Shown piece after piece: positions 16,558 through 24,512 of a stretch of 64,000 nt of DNA. Both the position numbers and the translations under genes were made by a program. The notes below the pieces were generated by a model. It was not told where the DNA came from, made no database searches, and worked only from the letters and a program-made list of their open reading frames with translations. The stretch's first letter is position 1. Each line of letters starts with the position of its first letter. This DNA comes from Nanobdellota archaeon. GTDB taxonomy: Archaea > Aenigmatarchaeota > Aenigmatarchaeia > QMZP01. The stretch covers positions 1-64,000 of the forward strand of contig JAHIVW010000004.1 in NCBI GenBank assembly GCA_018816245.1, given 5' to 3'.

Positions 16558-17265
16558 ATGGCTCAGCCAATGCCTCCCAGTTATATGGCCTATGATCGGG
16601 CCATTGTGGTGTTCTCTCCAGACGGGAGAATCCTGCAAGTGGAATACGCCCGCCAAATGGTCAAGAATGGGTCAACCGCACTCGGGGTCCTCTATAAGGA
16701 TGGGGTAGTCCTCGGAACCGTGCGGAACATGGTCCCGCTGGCGGTGACCCCGTCGTACAAGAAGCTGTACGAGATTGATAATCACATTGCTGCGGTGTCC
16801 AGCGGATCACTGGCAGACGCCCGGGAACTGATCGGGATTGTCCGGGTGAAGGCGCAGATCCACCAGGTCACGTACAATGAGCCGATTACAACCCGTTCTG
16901 TTGTGACCGCAATGAGCGACCGCATGCACCTGGTTACACAGTATGCTGGCGTTCGGCCATATGGCATCGGGATGCTGGTTGGCGGCGTTGATGAGGACGG
17001 GCCAGCACTCTTTGAAACCGAACCGTCAGGCACCATGATCGAGTGGAAGGCGCAGGCGATTGGCCGGGGCGCTGAGAAGGCAAGTAAGGTCCTGGAGAAG
17101 GACTACAAGGACGGGATGGACGAGAAACAGGCGCTTGCCCTGCTGCTCAAGGCACTGAAGGCAGGGGAAAAGGACGTCACCAAGGACAGTACAGATGTCC
17201 TGATCATCACTAAAAAGAAAACCAGGAAAATCGCCGCCCCCGAAGAACTCGCCAAGCTACTTTAA
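16558..17265 (+). CDS. psmA: Proteasome subunit alpha
   Basis: This 235-residue alpha subunit of the 20S proteasome forms the outer rings and the gate through which substrates enter. The N-terminal YDRAIVVFSPDGRILQVEYA (residues 12-31) is the alpha-type signature, including the gating YDR. The conserved TRSVVTAMSDRMHLVTQYAGVRPYGIGMLVGGVDE core follows, and LLKALKAGEKD near the end is typical. No beta subunit is in the window. It heads the conserved archaeal superoperon with SBDS and the exosome genes; SBDS starts 22 nt downstream. Confidence 0.97.
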   Translation: MAQPMPPSYMAYDRAIVVFSPDGRILQVEYARQMVKNGSTALGVLYKDGVVLGTVRNMVPLAVTPSYKKLYEIDNHIAAVSSGSLADARELIGIVRVKAQIHQVTYNEPITTRSVVTAMSDRMHLVTQYAGVRPYGIGMLVGGVDEDGPALFETEPSGTMIEWKAQAIGRGAEKASKVLEKDYKDGMDEKQALALLLKALKAGEKDVTKDSTDVLIITKKKTRKIAAPEELAKLL

Positions 17266-17286
17266 TCTTCATTCGAGAATTCTATC

Positions 17287-17988
17287 ATGGTCTCCGTTGA
17301 CAAGGCAGTGATCGCGCGGTTGTCGCGCGGGAAGCACGTGTTTGAGATTCTTGTTGACAGTGACAAGGCGCTCGAATTCAAGAAAGGAAAACCAGTTTCT
17401 GTTGACAACATTCTTGCAGTGAATACTGTATTCAAGGATTCAAAAAAGGGGGAGCGCGCAGGATCCAAGGAATTGGAAGACATGTTCGGAACCACGGATG
17501 TTGTTGTCATTGCAACAAAGATTATCAAGGACGGGGACTTGCAACTGACAACTGACCAGCGGCGCAAGATGGTGGAAGAGAAACGGACGCAGATTATTAC
17601 ATTGATTGCAAAACAGGCTGTGAATCCGAAGACGCAGATCCCGCATCCGCCGCAGCGGATTAGTAATGCAATGGATGAGGCGCATGTTCATGTTGACCCG
17701 TTCAAGTCAGCGGAAGACCAGATGCAGGGCGTGCTGGAAAAGATTCGCGCGATCATCCCGCTTTCCATGGAGAAGGTTGAGGTGGCGTTGAAGATTCCAA
17801 TCACTGCAGCAGGGAGAGCAAGCGCGTACTTGCGGCAGGTCGGGACGATCAAGAGTGAGGAATGGAAAGAAGCCTACTACGCCATGGTCGAGATCCCTGC
17901 GGGCATGCAAGCGGAAATTTATGGGAAACTGAACGACATGACCGGGGGACAGGTTGAAAGTAGAGTTGTGAAGACCATCAAGGTGTGA
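17287..17988 (+). CDS. sdo1: Ribosome maturation protein SBDS
   Basis: This 233-residue archaeal SBDS (Sdo1) has the usual three-domain length. The N-terminal FYSH domain includes RGKHVFEILVDSDKALEFKKG (residues 14-34). A helical middle domain follows (LTTDQRRKMVEEKRTQIITLIAKQAVNPKTQIPHPPQRI), then a ferredoxin-like C-terminal domain (MEKVEVALKIPITAAGRASAYLRQVG). It helps recycle anti-association factor aIF6 from the large subunit. Its place between the proteasome and exosome genes is the conserved archaeal order. Confidence 0.96.
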   Translation: MVSVDKAVIARLSRGKHVFEILVDSDKALEFKKGKPVSVDNILAVNTVFKDSKKGERAGSKELEDMFGTTDVVVIATKIIKDGDLQLTTDQRRKMVEEKRTQIITLIAKQAVNPKTQIPHPPQRISNAMDEAHVHVDPFKSAEDQMQGVLEKIRAIIPLSMEKVEVALKIPITAAGRASAYLRQVGTIKSEEWKEAYYAMVEIPAGMQAEIYGKLNDMTGGQVESRVVKTIKV

Positions 17989-18002
17989 ATTTCTTGGCGG
18001 TG

Positions 18003-18017
18003 TATAACATTGTTATA
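18003..18017. promoter_or_regulatory. Perfect palindrome TATAACATTGTTATA upstream of exosome operon
   Basis: A perfect 7+1+7 palindrome, 13 nt upstream of the TATA element TTTATAA (18031). Similar sites occur at 42339, 56697, 5789 and 2683. It is placed where an archaeal activator or a BRE-occluding repressor would bind. Confidence 0.6.
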
Positions 18018-18030
18018 TAATGGGAGAAGA

Positions 18031-18037
18031 TTTATAA
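18031..18037 (+). promoter_or_regulatory. TATA box of rrp4 operon
   Basis: TTTATAA would place transcription start near 18056, leaving an untranslated leader of about 110 nt before rrp4. That is long for an archaeon. The leader holds no convincing ORF. Confidence 0.5.
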
Positions 18038-18164
18038 GCCCTTCTCACTACTATTCCCTCCAGAATGGCGTGAAAAAGACTACACCGACCACCCCGTTCA
18101 TAAACCGTACAAGTGCGACGCGTCCACGTTACTATTCTTGGACCGTGCGCACGAGGAGACTATC

Positions 18165-18884
18165 ATGGCAGAATTGCTGAAAAAGGAACGTGACTTCGTT
18201 CTGCCCGGAGACGAGCTCGTGAAGAGCATGGATTACCTTCCGGGAAAGAACGCGTATCGTGAAGGCGATTCCGTGTACGCAAAGCGGCTCGGCATCGTTT
18301 CTTTAAGCAACCGTGTTGTCTCCGTGATCCCCCTGAACAGCGGCTACATGCCCAAGGCAGGGGACATGGTGATTGGCACAGTTGAAGAAATCCAGTCAAA
18401 CGGCTGGATCGTGGACATCAAGGCGCCCTACAGCGCATACTTGCCCCTGTCCGGTGTCCGTGAATTCATTGACACCAGCAAGATAGCATTGTCCACAGTC
18501 TACGACATTGGCGACTTACTCTACGCAAAGGTGAACATGGCCAATTCTGGCTCTGTCCACTTGTCAATGCAAGATCCCCGGAGCCGCAAGTTCCGTGGCG
18601 GTCGTATTGTGAAAATCAACCCTGCAAAGGTGCCGCGGCTGATTGGAAAAATGGGATCCATGATCACCCTGATCAAAGACCGCACTGGCTGCCGCATCAG
18701 CGTTGGTCAGAACGGCCTGGTCTGGGTTGATGGCGAACGCGACGACGTCGCAGCGCAAGCTGTTGACATGATCGAGCGGGATTCTTTTCATGAAGGCCTG
18801 ACAGACCGCGTTGCTGCATTAGTCGGCGGCGGCCCGGTACCAAAACAAGGAGACAACTATGACAAAACTCAAACGAAAGGATAA
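18165..18884 (+). CDS. rrp4: Exosome cap subunit Rrp4
   Basis: The 239-residue product starts MAELLKKERDFVLPGDEL. The frame extends upstream to 18138, but this ATG gives the family's normal N-terminus. Domains in order: an N-terminal VLPGDEL segment; an S1 domain (PKAGDMVIGTVEEIQSNGWIVDIKAPYSAYLPLSG, near 62-98); and a KH domain (VPRLIGKMGSMITLIKDRTGCRISVGQNGLVWVDG, near 153-187) with the GxxG-type loop IGKMGS. It forms the RNA-binding cap on the Rrp41-Rrp42 ring. The end overlaps rrp41 by 26 nt. Confidence 0.95.
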   Translation: MAELLKKERDFVLPGDELVKSMDYLPGKNAYREGDSVYAKRLGIVSLSNRVVSVIPLNSGYMPKAGDMVIGTVEEIQSNGWIVDIKAPYSAYLPLSGVREFIDTSKIALSTVYDIGDLLYAKVNMANSGSVHLSMQDPRSRKFRGGRIVKINPAKVPRLIGKMGSMITLIKDRTGCRISVGQNGLVWVDGERDDVAAQAVDMIERDSFHEGLTDRVAALVGGGPVPKQGDNYDKTQTKG

Positions 18885-19560
18885 TCGAAAGGCTGATGTC
18901 ATTCGGCCAATTTCCATTCAGGTTGGCGTGATCCCCAACGCAAACGGATCGGCAATGGTTTCCATTGGTCGCACCACCGCAATCGCTGCGGTGTACGGCC
19001 CCCGGGAGCTGCATCCCCGACGGTTGCAAATTGCAAACAAGGGTGTGCTCCGGACCATCTACTCGATGCTTCCCTTCTCTGTGGATGAACGCATCCGGCC
19101 TGGTCCATCCCGGCGCTCTTCGGAAATCTGCAAGGTGACCCGCCAGGCACTCGAGCCGGCACTCTATCTTGAGGAATTTCCCAAGGCAACCATTGATGTA
19201 TATATCAACATCCTCCAGGCAGACGCAGGAACGCGCACGGCCGGCATCAACGCAGCAAGTGCTGCCCTCGCTGATGCGGGCATTCCCATGCGCGACCTTG
19301 TTGGTTCCATGGCAGCCGGAAAGATCGGCGATGACATCGTCCTTGATCTTGAAGGCAAGGAAGAGGAAGAAACTGACTGCGACCTGCCGGTTGCGTACAT
19401 GCCCAACAGTAAGAAGATCACCCTCTTACAGTTCGACGGTGACATGCCGCCAGCTGACGTCAAGAAAGTGGTCAAGCTCGCGATCAAAGGATGTGAGATC
19501 ATGTATGAAAAACAAAAGGAGGCGCTCCGCGACAAATGGGTCGGAGCGCAGAAAAAGTGA
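18859..19560 (+). CDS. rrp41: Exosome catalytic subunit Rrp41
   Basis: This 233-residue RNase PH-fold protein is the phosphorolytic 3'-5' exoribonuclease subunit. PFSVDERIRPGPSRRSSEICKVTRQALEPAL (near 73-103) carries the RNA-binding arginines and the ring-interface helix. DVYINILQADAGTRTAGINAASAALADAGIPMRDLV (near 114-149) has the phosphate-binding and catalytic D-x-G-T-R region. It pairs with Rrp42, encoded 5 nt downstream, in a hexameric ring. Confidence 0.96.
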   Translation: MTKLKRKDNRKADVIRPISIQVGVIPNANGSAMVSIGRTTAIAAVYGPRELHPRRLQIANKGVLRTIYSMLPFSVDERIRPGPSRRSSEICKVTRQALEPALYLEEFPKATIDVYINILQADAGTRTAGINAASAALADAGIPMRDLVGSMAAGKIGDDIVLDLEGKEEEETDCDLPVAYMPNSKKITLLQFDGDMPPADVKKVVKLAIKGCEIMYEKQKEALRDKWVGAQKK

Positions 19561-19565
19561 TTCCT

Positions 19566-20348
19566 ATGACAGTCCAACACAGCTATATTACAAAGCTGCT
19601 TGCCACCGGGAAACGGGCGGACGGCCGAACGGTTGACCAGTTCCGCACGGTTACCATCACTCCTGGTGTTGCTGCAAAAGCAGAAGGCACAGCCCGTGTC
19701 TGGCTCGGAAAAACAGATGTTGTTGCCGGTGTAAAAATGAGCATTGGCATGCCGTTTTCCGACAAACCAAATGACGGTGTGCTTATCGTCGGCGCGGAAT
19801 GCTCCCCGATTGCAAGTGAAAATTTCGAATCTGGTCCTCCAGATGAAAACTCCATCGAGCTCGCCCGGGTTGTTGACCGCGGGATTCGCGAGTCAAAGGC
19901 AATCGACACAGAGAAGCTCTGCATTACCCCAGGTGAAAAGGTCTGGATGGTGAATCTCGACCTGCACATCTTCAACCATGACGGGAATCTCATCGATGCC
20001 TGTTCGCTTGCAGCCATGGCAGCATTGCAGACTGCAAAGCTTCCCAAGTACGATCCCAAGACCGAAACCCTCGACACCATGACGCACACGGATCCACTTC
20101 CGGTGAAGCGTGTTCCTCTCGCTGTCTCGGTTGCGAAGATCGGCAAAGACCTTATTGTTGATCCAACAGCTGACGAAGAAGCGGTTATGGACGGCCGCTT
20201 GACAATGACAACAACAGAGGACGGCAACATCTGTGCTATGCAGAAGGGCACAGCTCCGTTCATGTTCGAGGAAATCGAACAGGCCTTTGATATTACCAAA
20301 AAGAAAGGTGACGAGCTCCGCAAGGCGCTCGCCGCCGCACTCAAATAA
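19566..20348 (+). CDS. rrp42: Exosome non-catalytic ring subunit Rrp42
   Basis: This 260-residue product starts at ATG 19566 (MTVQHSYITKLLATGKRADGRTVDQFR), 5 nt after rrp41; earlier in-frame codons lie inside rrp41. RNase PH fold: GKRADGRTVDQFR, ENFESGPPDENSIELARVVDRGIRES and VNLDLHIFNHDGNLIDACSLAAMAAL are family text. As in other archaeal Rrp42 proteins, the catalytic residues of Rrp41 are absent and the protein contributes to RNA binding in the ring. Confidence 0.95.
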   Translation: MTVQHSYITKLLATGKRADGRTVDQFRTVTITPGVAAKAEGTARVWLGKTDVVAGVKMSIGMPFSDKPNDGVLIVGAECSPIASENFESGPPDENSIELARVVDRGIRESKAIDTEKLCITPGEKVWMVNLDLHIFNHDGNLIDACSLAAMAALQTAKLPKYDPKTETLDTMTHTDPLPVKRVPLAVSVAKIGKDLIVDPTADEEAVMDGRLTMTTTEDGNICAMQKGTAPFMFEEIEQAFDITKKKGDELRKALAAALK

Positions 20349-20371
20349 TATAAAGAGGAGAGCGCAAGCAG

Positions 20372-20593
20372 ATGGGTATGGGACGCACGAAGAAAGTCGG
20401 CGTTGCCGGCACCTACGGCAGCCGCTACGGGAAGACCATGCGTGACCGCATCAAGCGGGTCCACGCCGTACGCCATGCACCGCACCGCTGCTCCCGATGT
20501 CTCAAGCAGCGGATCGTCCGCGATGCACCGGGTATCTGGCGCTGCACGGTTTGCTCCCTCAAGTTCGCCGGCAAGGCGCACACCCCATCGTGA
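20372..20593 (+). CDS. rpl37ae: Ribosomal protein L37Ae (eL43)
   Basis: This 73-residue zinc-ribbon ribosomal protein has VGVAGTYGSRYGKTMRDRIKRV, then CSRCLKQRIVRDAPGIWRCTVCSLKFAGKAHTPS; the CxxC...CxxC ribbon is near residues 40-60. A purine-rich GAGGAGAG precedes the start. Usual position after rrp42. Confidence 0.95.
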   Translation: MGMGRTKKVGVAGTYGSRYGKTMRDRIKRVHAVRHAPHRCSRCLKQRIVRDAPGIWRCTVCSLKFAGKAHTPS

Positions 20594-20598
20594 TTTGA

Positions 20599-20736
20599 AT
20601 GTACAAATGCATGTCCTGCGGAAAGGAAATCGAGACCAGACTCGATGAAGCGCGCAAGGTGCAGTGTCCGTACTGCGGCTACCGCATCCTGGAAGTGACG
20701 CGCCCGCCCATCGTAAAGCGCGTCCAAAGTGATTGA
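20599..20736 (+). CDS. rpoP: DNA-directed RNA polymerase subunit P (Rpo12)
   Basis: A 45-residue protein, MYKCMSCGKEIETRLDEARK..., with CMSC and CPYC zinc knuckles and the family ending YRILEVTRPPIVKRVQSD. This is the archaeal counterpart of eukaryotic Rpb12, a small zinc-binding assembly subunit of RNA polymerase. It lies 5 nt after L37Ae, and its TGA overlaps the prefoldin ATG by one base. Confidence 0.95.
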   Translation: MYKCMSCGKEIETRLDEARKVQCPYCGYRILEVTRPPIVKRVQSD

Positions 20737-21095
20737 TGATGAACGAAGAACAAGTCATGCAGCAAGCACAGATCTACCAGCAACAGATCCGGAATATTGC
20801 CTCGCAGAAGGAAACAATCAATTTCCAGCTCGCGGAAATCAAGAACGCAAAAGAGGAGCTTGAGAAAACAAGCGACGATGTATTCAAGATTTCCGGGCCG
20901 ATTTTGATCCGCACCACCAAAACAGAGGCAACGAAGGATTTGAACGAGAAGGAAGAGTTGTTCTCTGTCCGCCTGAAAAGTCTTGAAACAAGCGAAAAGA
21001 AGTTGCTGGACAAGATGGAAGAACTTCGAAACGAACTTACCAAAACCGAGAAAAAAACAGACAAGAAAAAGGTGTACATCGATTCCAAGAAGTGA
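20736..21095 (+). CDS. pfdB: Prefoldin subunit beta
   Basis: A 119-residue protein (ATG 20736, overlapping the rpoP stop; ATG 20739 also possible) with N- and C-terminal coiled coils around a short beta hairpin (DDVFKISGPILIRTTKTEATKDLNEK). It forms the beta4-alpha2 prefoldin jellyfish that passes unfolded chains to the thermosome. The conserved position behind RpoP supports the call. Confidence 0.93.
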   Translation: MMNEEQVMQQAQIYQQQIRNIASQKETINFQLAEIKNAKEELEKTSDDVFKISGPILIRTTKTEATKDLNEKEELFSVRLKSLETSEKKLLDKMEELRNELTKTEKKTDKKKVYIDSKK

Positions 21096-21175
21096 TTTCC
21101 ACCTTCGTAACGTATTTATAGCAGACTGTGAAGTATATCACAACGTTTTAGCGCAACGATGTGAGGGGGGAGTTT

Positions 21176-21436
21176 ATGGAGAGGGGAGTTGTCACTGAAC
21201 TGCTGCGCGACATCTTGGAAGATCACGGTGTCCCGCGAAATATAAAATCATCAATTGAAGAAACGCTGAAGATTCTCGACAGTCCTGCAACCTATCAGGA
21301 AAAGATTGCAACAATCGTTGGCATCCTCGATGAAGCATCAGGCAATCCGAACATTTCTCCGTACACCCGGACGAATATCTGGAACGTTGTCTCGTTCTTG
21401 GAAGGCGAGAAAAGCCTTGCCATCGGAAACCGCTAA
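21176..21436 (+). CDS. UPF0147 family protein
   Basis: From ATG 21176 (MERGVVTELLRDILEDHGVPRNIKSSIEETL) the product is 86 residues, helical and acidic, with the family's VPRNIKSSIEETLKIL and SPYTRTNIWNVVSFLE-like text. A strong purine run GAGGGGGG 6 nt upstream decides this start over the GTG at 21161. Function unknown; the family is widespread in archaea and often near informational genes. Its stop abuts the convergent L15e stop. Confidence 0.88.
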   Translation: MERGVVTELLRDILEDHGVPRNIKSSIEETLKILDSPATYQEKIATIVGILDEASGNPNISPYTRTNIWNVVSFLEGEKSLAIGNR

Positions 21437-21964
21437 CTACAACCGGTTTTGCCGGCGGCTCGGTCGTGTGTGTTCAGAACCTGTGCCGCGCTTGTGCAAG
21501 CCGCGAGACTTTCTGCCAGCACTGGTTATGCCACGGAACGCACGGCCCCGCTGTTTTGTAATCCATGCCCGTTCTTGATCGCGCAGCACTGCAGGATGTG
21601 CACGGTCAGCGAGAATGATTTCATACCACGTCACCACGCCATCGTCACCGACCCAGTACGAATTCATGACTTCCATGTTCCTGAATTTCCGGGCTGCCTT
21701 TTCCTCTGCCATCTGTTGTTTGCTTTTGTCGGTTGGATAGAACATGCCCGTTCGTTTTGGACGCCGCCCATGGCGGATCTTGGGCCGTTTCGACACGCCC
21801 TTTTTCACACGAACGCGGGCAACCGCAAATCCTTGTTTTGCTTTGTAGCCAAGGGTGTGTGCCCGCTGCCGCTGTGTCGGGTGTTCAACCCGTGCTACCA
21901 CGGCTTCCCGCCGCCAAGACGCGTACAGCGCCTGTCGGCTACTGACCTGTTTTGCAACATCCAT
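21437..21964 (-). CDS. rpl15e: Ribosomal protein L15e (eL15)
   Basis: This 175-residue basic protein has the family run EHPTQRQRAHTLGYKAKQGFAVARVRVKKG. HGRRPKRTGMFYPTDKSKQQMAEEKAARKFRNMEVMNSYWVGDDG and RGRAFRGITSAGRKSRGL follow. A large-subunit protein that lines rRNA near the exit side. Convergent with the UPF0147 gene, with no gap. Confidence 0.96.
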   Translation of the reverse strand: MDVAKQVSSRQALYASWRREAVVARVEHPTQRQRAHTLGYKAKQGFAVARVRVKKGVSKRPKIRHGRRPKRTGMFYPTDKSKQQMAEEKAARKFRNMEVMNSYWVGDDGVVTWYEIILADRAHPAVLRDQERAWITKQRGRAFRGITSAGRKSRGLHKRGTGSEHTRPSRRQNRL

Positions 21965-22018
21965 GGGACTTTTATGGGAACATCAAGGCTTATAAATCTG
22001 CACGCACGGGTATGATGT

Positions 22019-22273
22019 ATGGGAGCAGGAAAAATTGTTCTCGGGATTCTTCTGGTCCTCGTTGGTCTCGGACTCTTTGTTGATTCTGTCTACCCGCTTA
22101 CGGGTGACGGACCGATCCTCGGTATTACCTGGCTCACCAACTTTCTCGTCGTGCTTACCGGCGTGATCCCCATCTTCCTAATCCTGATCGGTCTGTTCCT
22201 TGCCTGGATCCAGTTTGACGAATCAAAGTCGCAGCACGAGATGGCTGAGATCAAGAAGTCAGAAAAGAAGTAA
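22019..22273 (+). CDS. Small two-helix membrane protein
   Basis: An 84-residue protein with two hydrophobic helices (KIVLGILLVLVGLGLFVDSVYPL near residues 5-27 and FLVVLTGVIPIFLILIGLFLAWIQF near 42-66) and a charged C-terminal tail. TATA-like CTTATAAATC about 28 nt upstream implies a leaderless mRNA. No family beyond generic small archaeal membrane proteins. Confidence 0.7.
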   Translation: MGAGKIVLGILLVLVGLGLFVDSVYPLTGDGPILGITWLTNFLVVLTGVIPIFLILIGLFLAWIQFDESKSQHEMAEIKKSEKK

Positions 22274-22283
22274 ATCTTTGTAT

Positions 22284-23072
22284 TTACTTTGCTTGTGTCC
22301 ACGCGTGTTCAAACAGCGGTTTCGCGAAGCGTCCGGCTGCATGTGGGGAACTTGCCCAGAGTGCAACGTCCTGGGTTTCGTGAACATTTTTGTCATCGGT
22401 GAGAGCAACAAGCATCTGCTCGTCGTCGATAATTGCAAACCGACCGAGCGGTTCATCAATGTTTCGGATGTCTGCAATAGAAGCGAATTCACCAGCACCG
22501 TTCTTGAGTGGTGCCATGATGCGGATCTTCACGCCATTCTTGCTTGCTTTCTTCAGGGCGCGGAAATGGGTGTCGCGGAGCTCCTGCAGTCCGCGGTCAG
22601 AGGTCATAATCGCGATCTTGGATTTGGCGTCCTTGAATGCGGAGTTGAGCTGCCGGTTGATGATGTGGCGGCCCTTCAGGGTTCCGGTCATTTCCGTTGG
22701 TTCAACGAGACTGAGCCCTTGCTTGTAAATGCTCTCCAGTTCCTGGAGAATAAGAGAACCAGCAAGCAGTTTGTCGATGCGCTCGACCATATGGTCATGC
22801 TTCCGGCGGAGTGATTCCTTGGTGCGTTCCAGGCCTTCGCTTGGTTTGTGCACAACATACCGGATTGGCTTGGCTGGCTGAATCATAACAAACCCCTTTT
22901 CTGCAAGGGACTCGAGCACGTCGTAGCTGCGGCTCCGGGGAACACTGGCAATCTCAGAGACCTCTGCGGCTGTTGCCACGCCTTTTGCGAGGAGGGCAAC
23001 AAAGATCTTGCGTTCGTAAAGGTTCAGGCCAATGCTCTTCAGGGCATCTAAAACTTCGGTTGATGCAACCAT
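22284..23072 (-). CDS. TrmB-family transcriptional regulator
   Basis: From ATG 23072 (MVASTEVLDALKSIGLNLYERKIF) the product is 262 residues; upstream in-frame codons fall in the promoter. The N-terminal winged helix-turn-helix (LNLYERKIFVALLAKGVATAAEVSEIASVPRSRSYDVLESLAEKGFVMI) is the TrmB DNA-binding domain. A coiled linker and a C-terminal PLD-like ligand-binding half follow (SKIAIMTSDRGLQELRDTHFRALKKASKNGVKIRIMAP). Probably a local or metabolic regulator; ligand unknown. Divergent from the primase. Confidence 0.88.
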   Translation of the reverse strand: MVASTEVLDALKSIGLNLYERKIFVALLAKGVATAAEVSEIASVPRSRSYDVLESLAEKGFVMIQPAKPIRYVVHKPSEGLERTKESLRRKHDHMVERIDKLLAGSLILQELESIYKQGLSLVEPTEMTGTLKGRHIINRQLNSAFKDAKSKIAIMTSDRGLQELRDTHFRALKKASKNGVKIRIMAPLKNGAGEFASIADIRNIDEPLGRFAIIDDEQMLVALTDDKNVHETQDVALWASSPHAAGRFAKPLFEHAWTQAK

Positions 23073-23235
23073 ATCGTCACCATTTTCGATCCTTGCTTTA
23101 TATACCTTTTTCACGCCTACCAAGTGGCGTTTTCTGATGTAGGGACGATAGCTTTATAAAGGTTTTCTCTTGTCCCTTTGGGGTAGTTATTATACAAAAT
23201 ACCTTGTTTTTATGTCTTCTCAGGTATAGGCCATC

Positions 23236-24489
23236 ATGAATCTGAGGGTCGTGCGTTCCTGGTACCAGCGAGAAGACGTCCAGGAGGCGCTCCTTGCCCT
23301 CGCCAAGGATCGTGAGGTGGTCGGTGTCTATGCGACAGGGTCCTTCTCCAAGCGTCCAGGGACCCTCATTCACCTCAAGGACATCCTTGCCCTCGTGAAC
23401 ACCGGGGTTGTCGAGTTCCATTGTTCACTCGAGCACTGGCGGGACCCCTCCTCGATCACAGCTGGGGACTATGCAGAGCAGCGGACTGGATTTGATATTG
23501 TCCTGGATATTGACGTCGATCAGTTCGAGGTCGGACGGACAGCAGCCGTGGTCCTCATGAGGAAGCTCCGTTCTCTCGGTTTGAAGGGCGTTTCAGCCAA
23601 GTTTTCCGGGAACACGGGATTTCATATCGGCATCCCCTGGAAATCCATGCCACACGAGATCAATTTCAAGCCCACGAAGGATCAATTCCCGGGTGTAGGC
23701 AGAGCCATGGGCGCCTATCTCAAAGAACAGATCAGAGACGACCTCGCGGTGGCGCTCAAGAAGCTCATTCCTGATGTCACGGATCCCTTCACGCACGTGG
23801 AGATTGACCCGGTGCTGATTTCCCCTCGCCACCTCTTCCGAATGCCCTATTCACTCCACAAGACCACCGGACTTGTATCTGTTCCTGTCCCGCTTGACGA
23901 ACTTGCTGTCTTTACACCTGATCAAGCTGCTCCAGACAAGATCACGAAGATTCGCCGCTTCCTTGACCAGGGCAGACCAGGCGAAGCAGAAACCTTGGTT
24001 GCCGAGGCCTTGGACACGGCACCGAAAGCTCCTTCACACCAGCGGCCCCGCCAGACTACGAAGCGGGTCGTTCCCAAAGAAGACTTCCCACCATGCGTCC
24101 AAACCATCCTGGACGGCCTTGACGACGGCCGCAACCGGTCCATGTTCGTGCTCGTCAACTTCCTCGCGCAATGCAACTGGAAGGCAGACCAGATCGAAGC
24201 ACTCATCCTCGAATGGAACGCGAAGAACACCCCGCCGCTCCCGGAAAGCAGTGTCCGGAACTACCTTCGGACAAAGCTCCGGCAGCTCGAGCTCCATGGC
24301 CCCAAACCACCGCCCAACTGCACCCAGGAAGGCTACTATGTCAGCATGGGGGTATGTTTCCCGGACAAGCTGTGCGTGAGTCGCGAGTCCCTCAAGAACC
24401 CGCTGAACTATCCGCTGAAAAAATATGGGCGCGAGCAGCCCAAGAAGAAGGATCCCAAGAAAGGGCTCATCATCAAGTGGTCAGATTAA
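23236..24489 (+). CDS. priSL: DNA primase, single-chain PriS-PriL type
   Basis: A 417-residue primase. The catalytic PriS-like part carries the metal-binding D91-I-D93-V-D95, the SGNTGFH motif (124-130) and HLFRMPYSLHKTTG (199-212). The C-terminal part resembles the PriL Fe-S domain: C287 (FPPC), C362, C374 and C380 are placed to hold a 4Fe-4S cluster. Ordinary archaea encode PriS and PriL separately; a compact fusion is known from Nanoarchaeum equitans and relatives. It is followed by GINS with a 23-nt gap, a replication operon. Confidence 0.88.
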   Translation: MNLRVVRSWYQREDVQEALLALAKDREVVGVYATGSFSKRPGTLIHLKDILALVNTGVVEFHCSLEHWRDPSSITAGDYAEQRTGFDIVLDIDVDQFEVGRTAAVVLMRKLRSLGLKGVSAKFSGNTGFHIGIPWKSMPHEINFKPTKDQFPGVGRAMGAYLKEQIRDDLAVALKKLIPDVTDPFTHVEIDPVLISPRHLFRMPYSLHKTTGLVSVPVPLDELAVFTPDQAAPDKITKIRRFLDQGRPGEAETLVAEALDTAPKAPSHQRPRQTTKRVVPKEDFPPCVQTILDGLDDGRNRSMFVLVNFLAQCNWKADQIEALILEWNAKNTPPLPESSVRNYLRTKLRQLELHGPKPPPNCTQEGYYVSMGVCFPDKLCVSRESLKNPLNYPLKKYGREQPKKKDPKKGLIIKWSD

Positions 24490-24512
24490 TAGTTCAGGAT
24501 TAAGTGATCAGT

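Noticed and set aside
19583-20758. 391-codon minus-strand frame opposite rrp42 and its downstream genes
   Set aside because: It is antisense to rrp42, L37Ae and rpoP, all certain genes; the product shows only the low-complexity look of a shadow frame.
21133-21150. Further copy of the palindrome upstream of the UPF0147 gene
   Set aside because: TATCACAACGTTTTA matches only loosely and is not palindromic; chance in AT-rich DNA is likely.
22200-22814. 204-codon plus-strand frame over the TrmB gene
   Set aside because: Antisense to a clear TrmB regulator; no motif or ribosome site.
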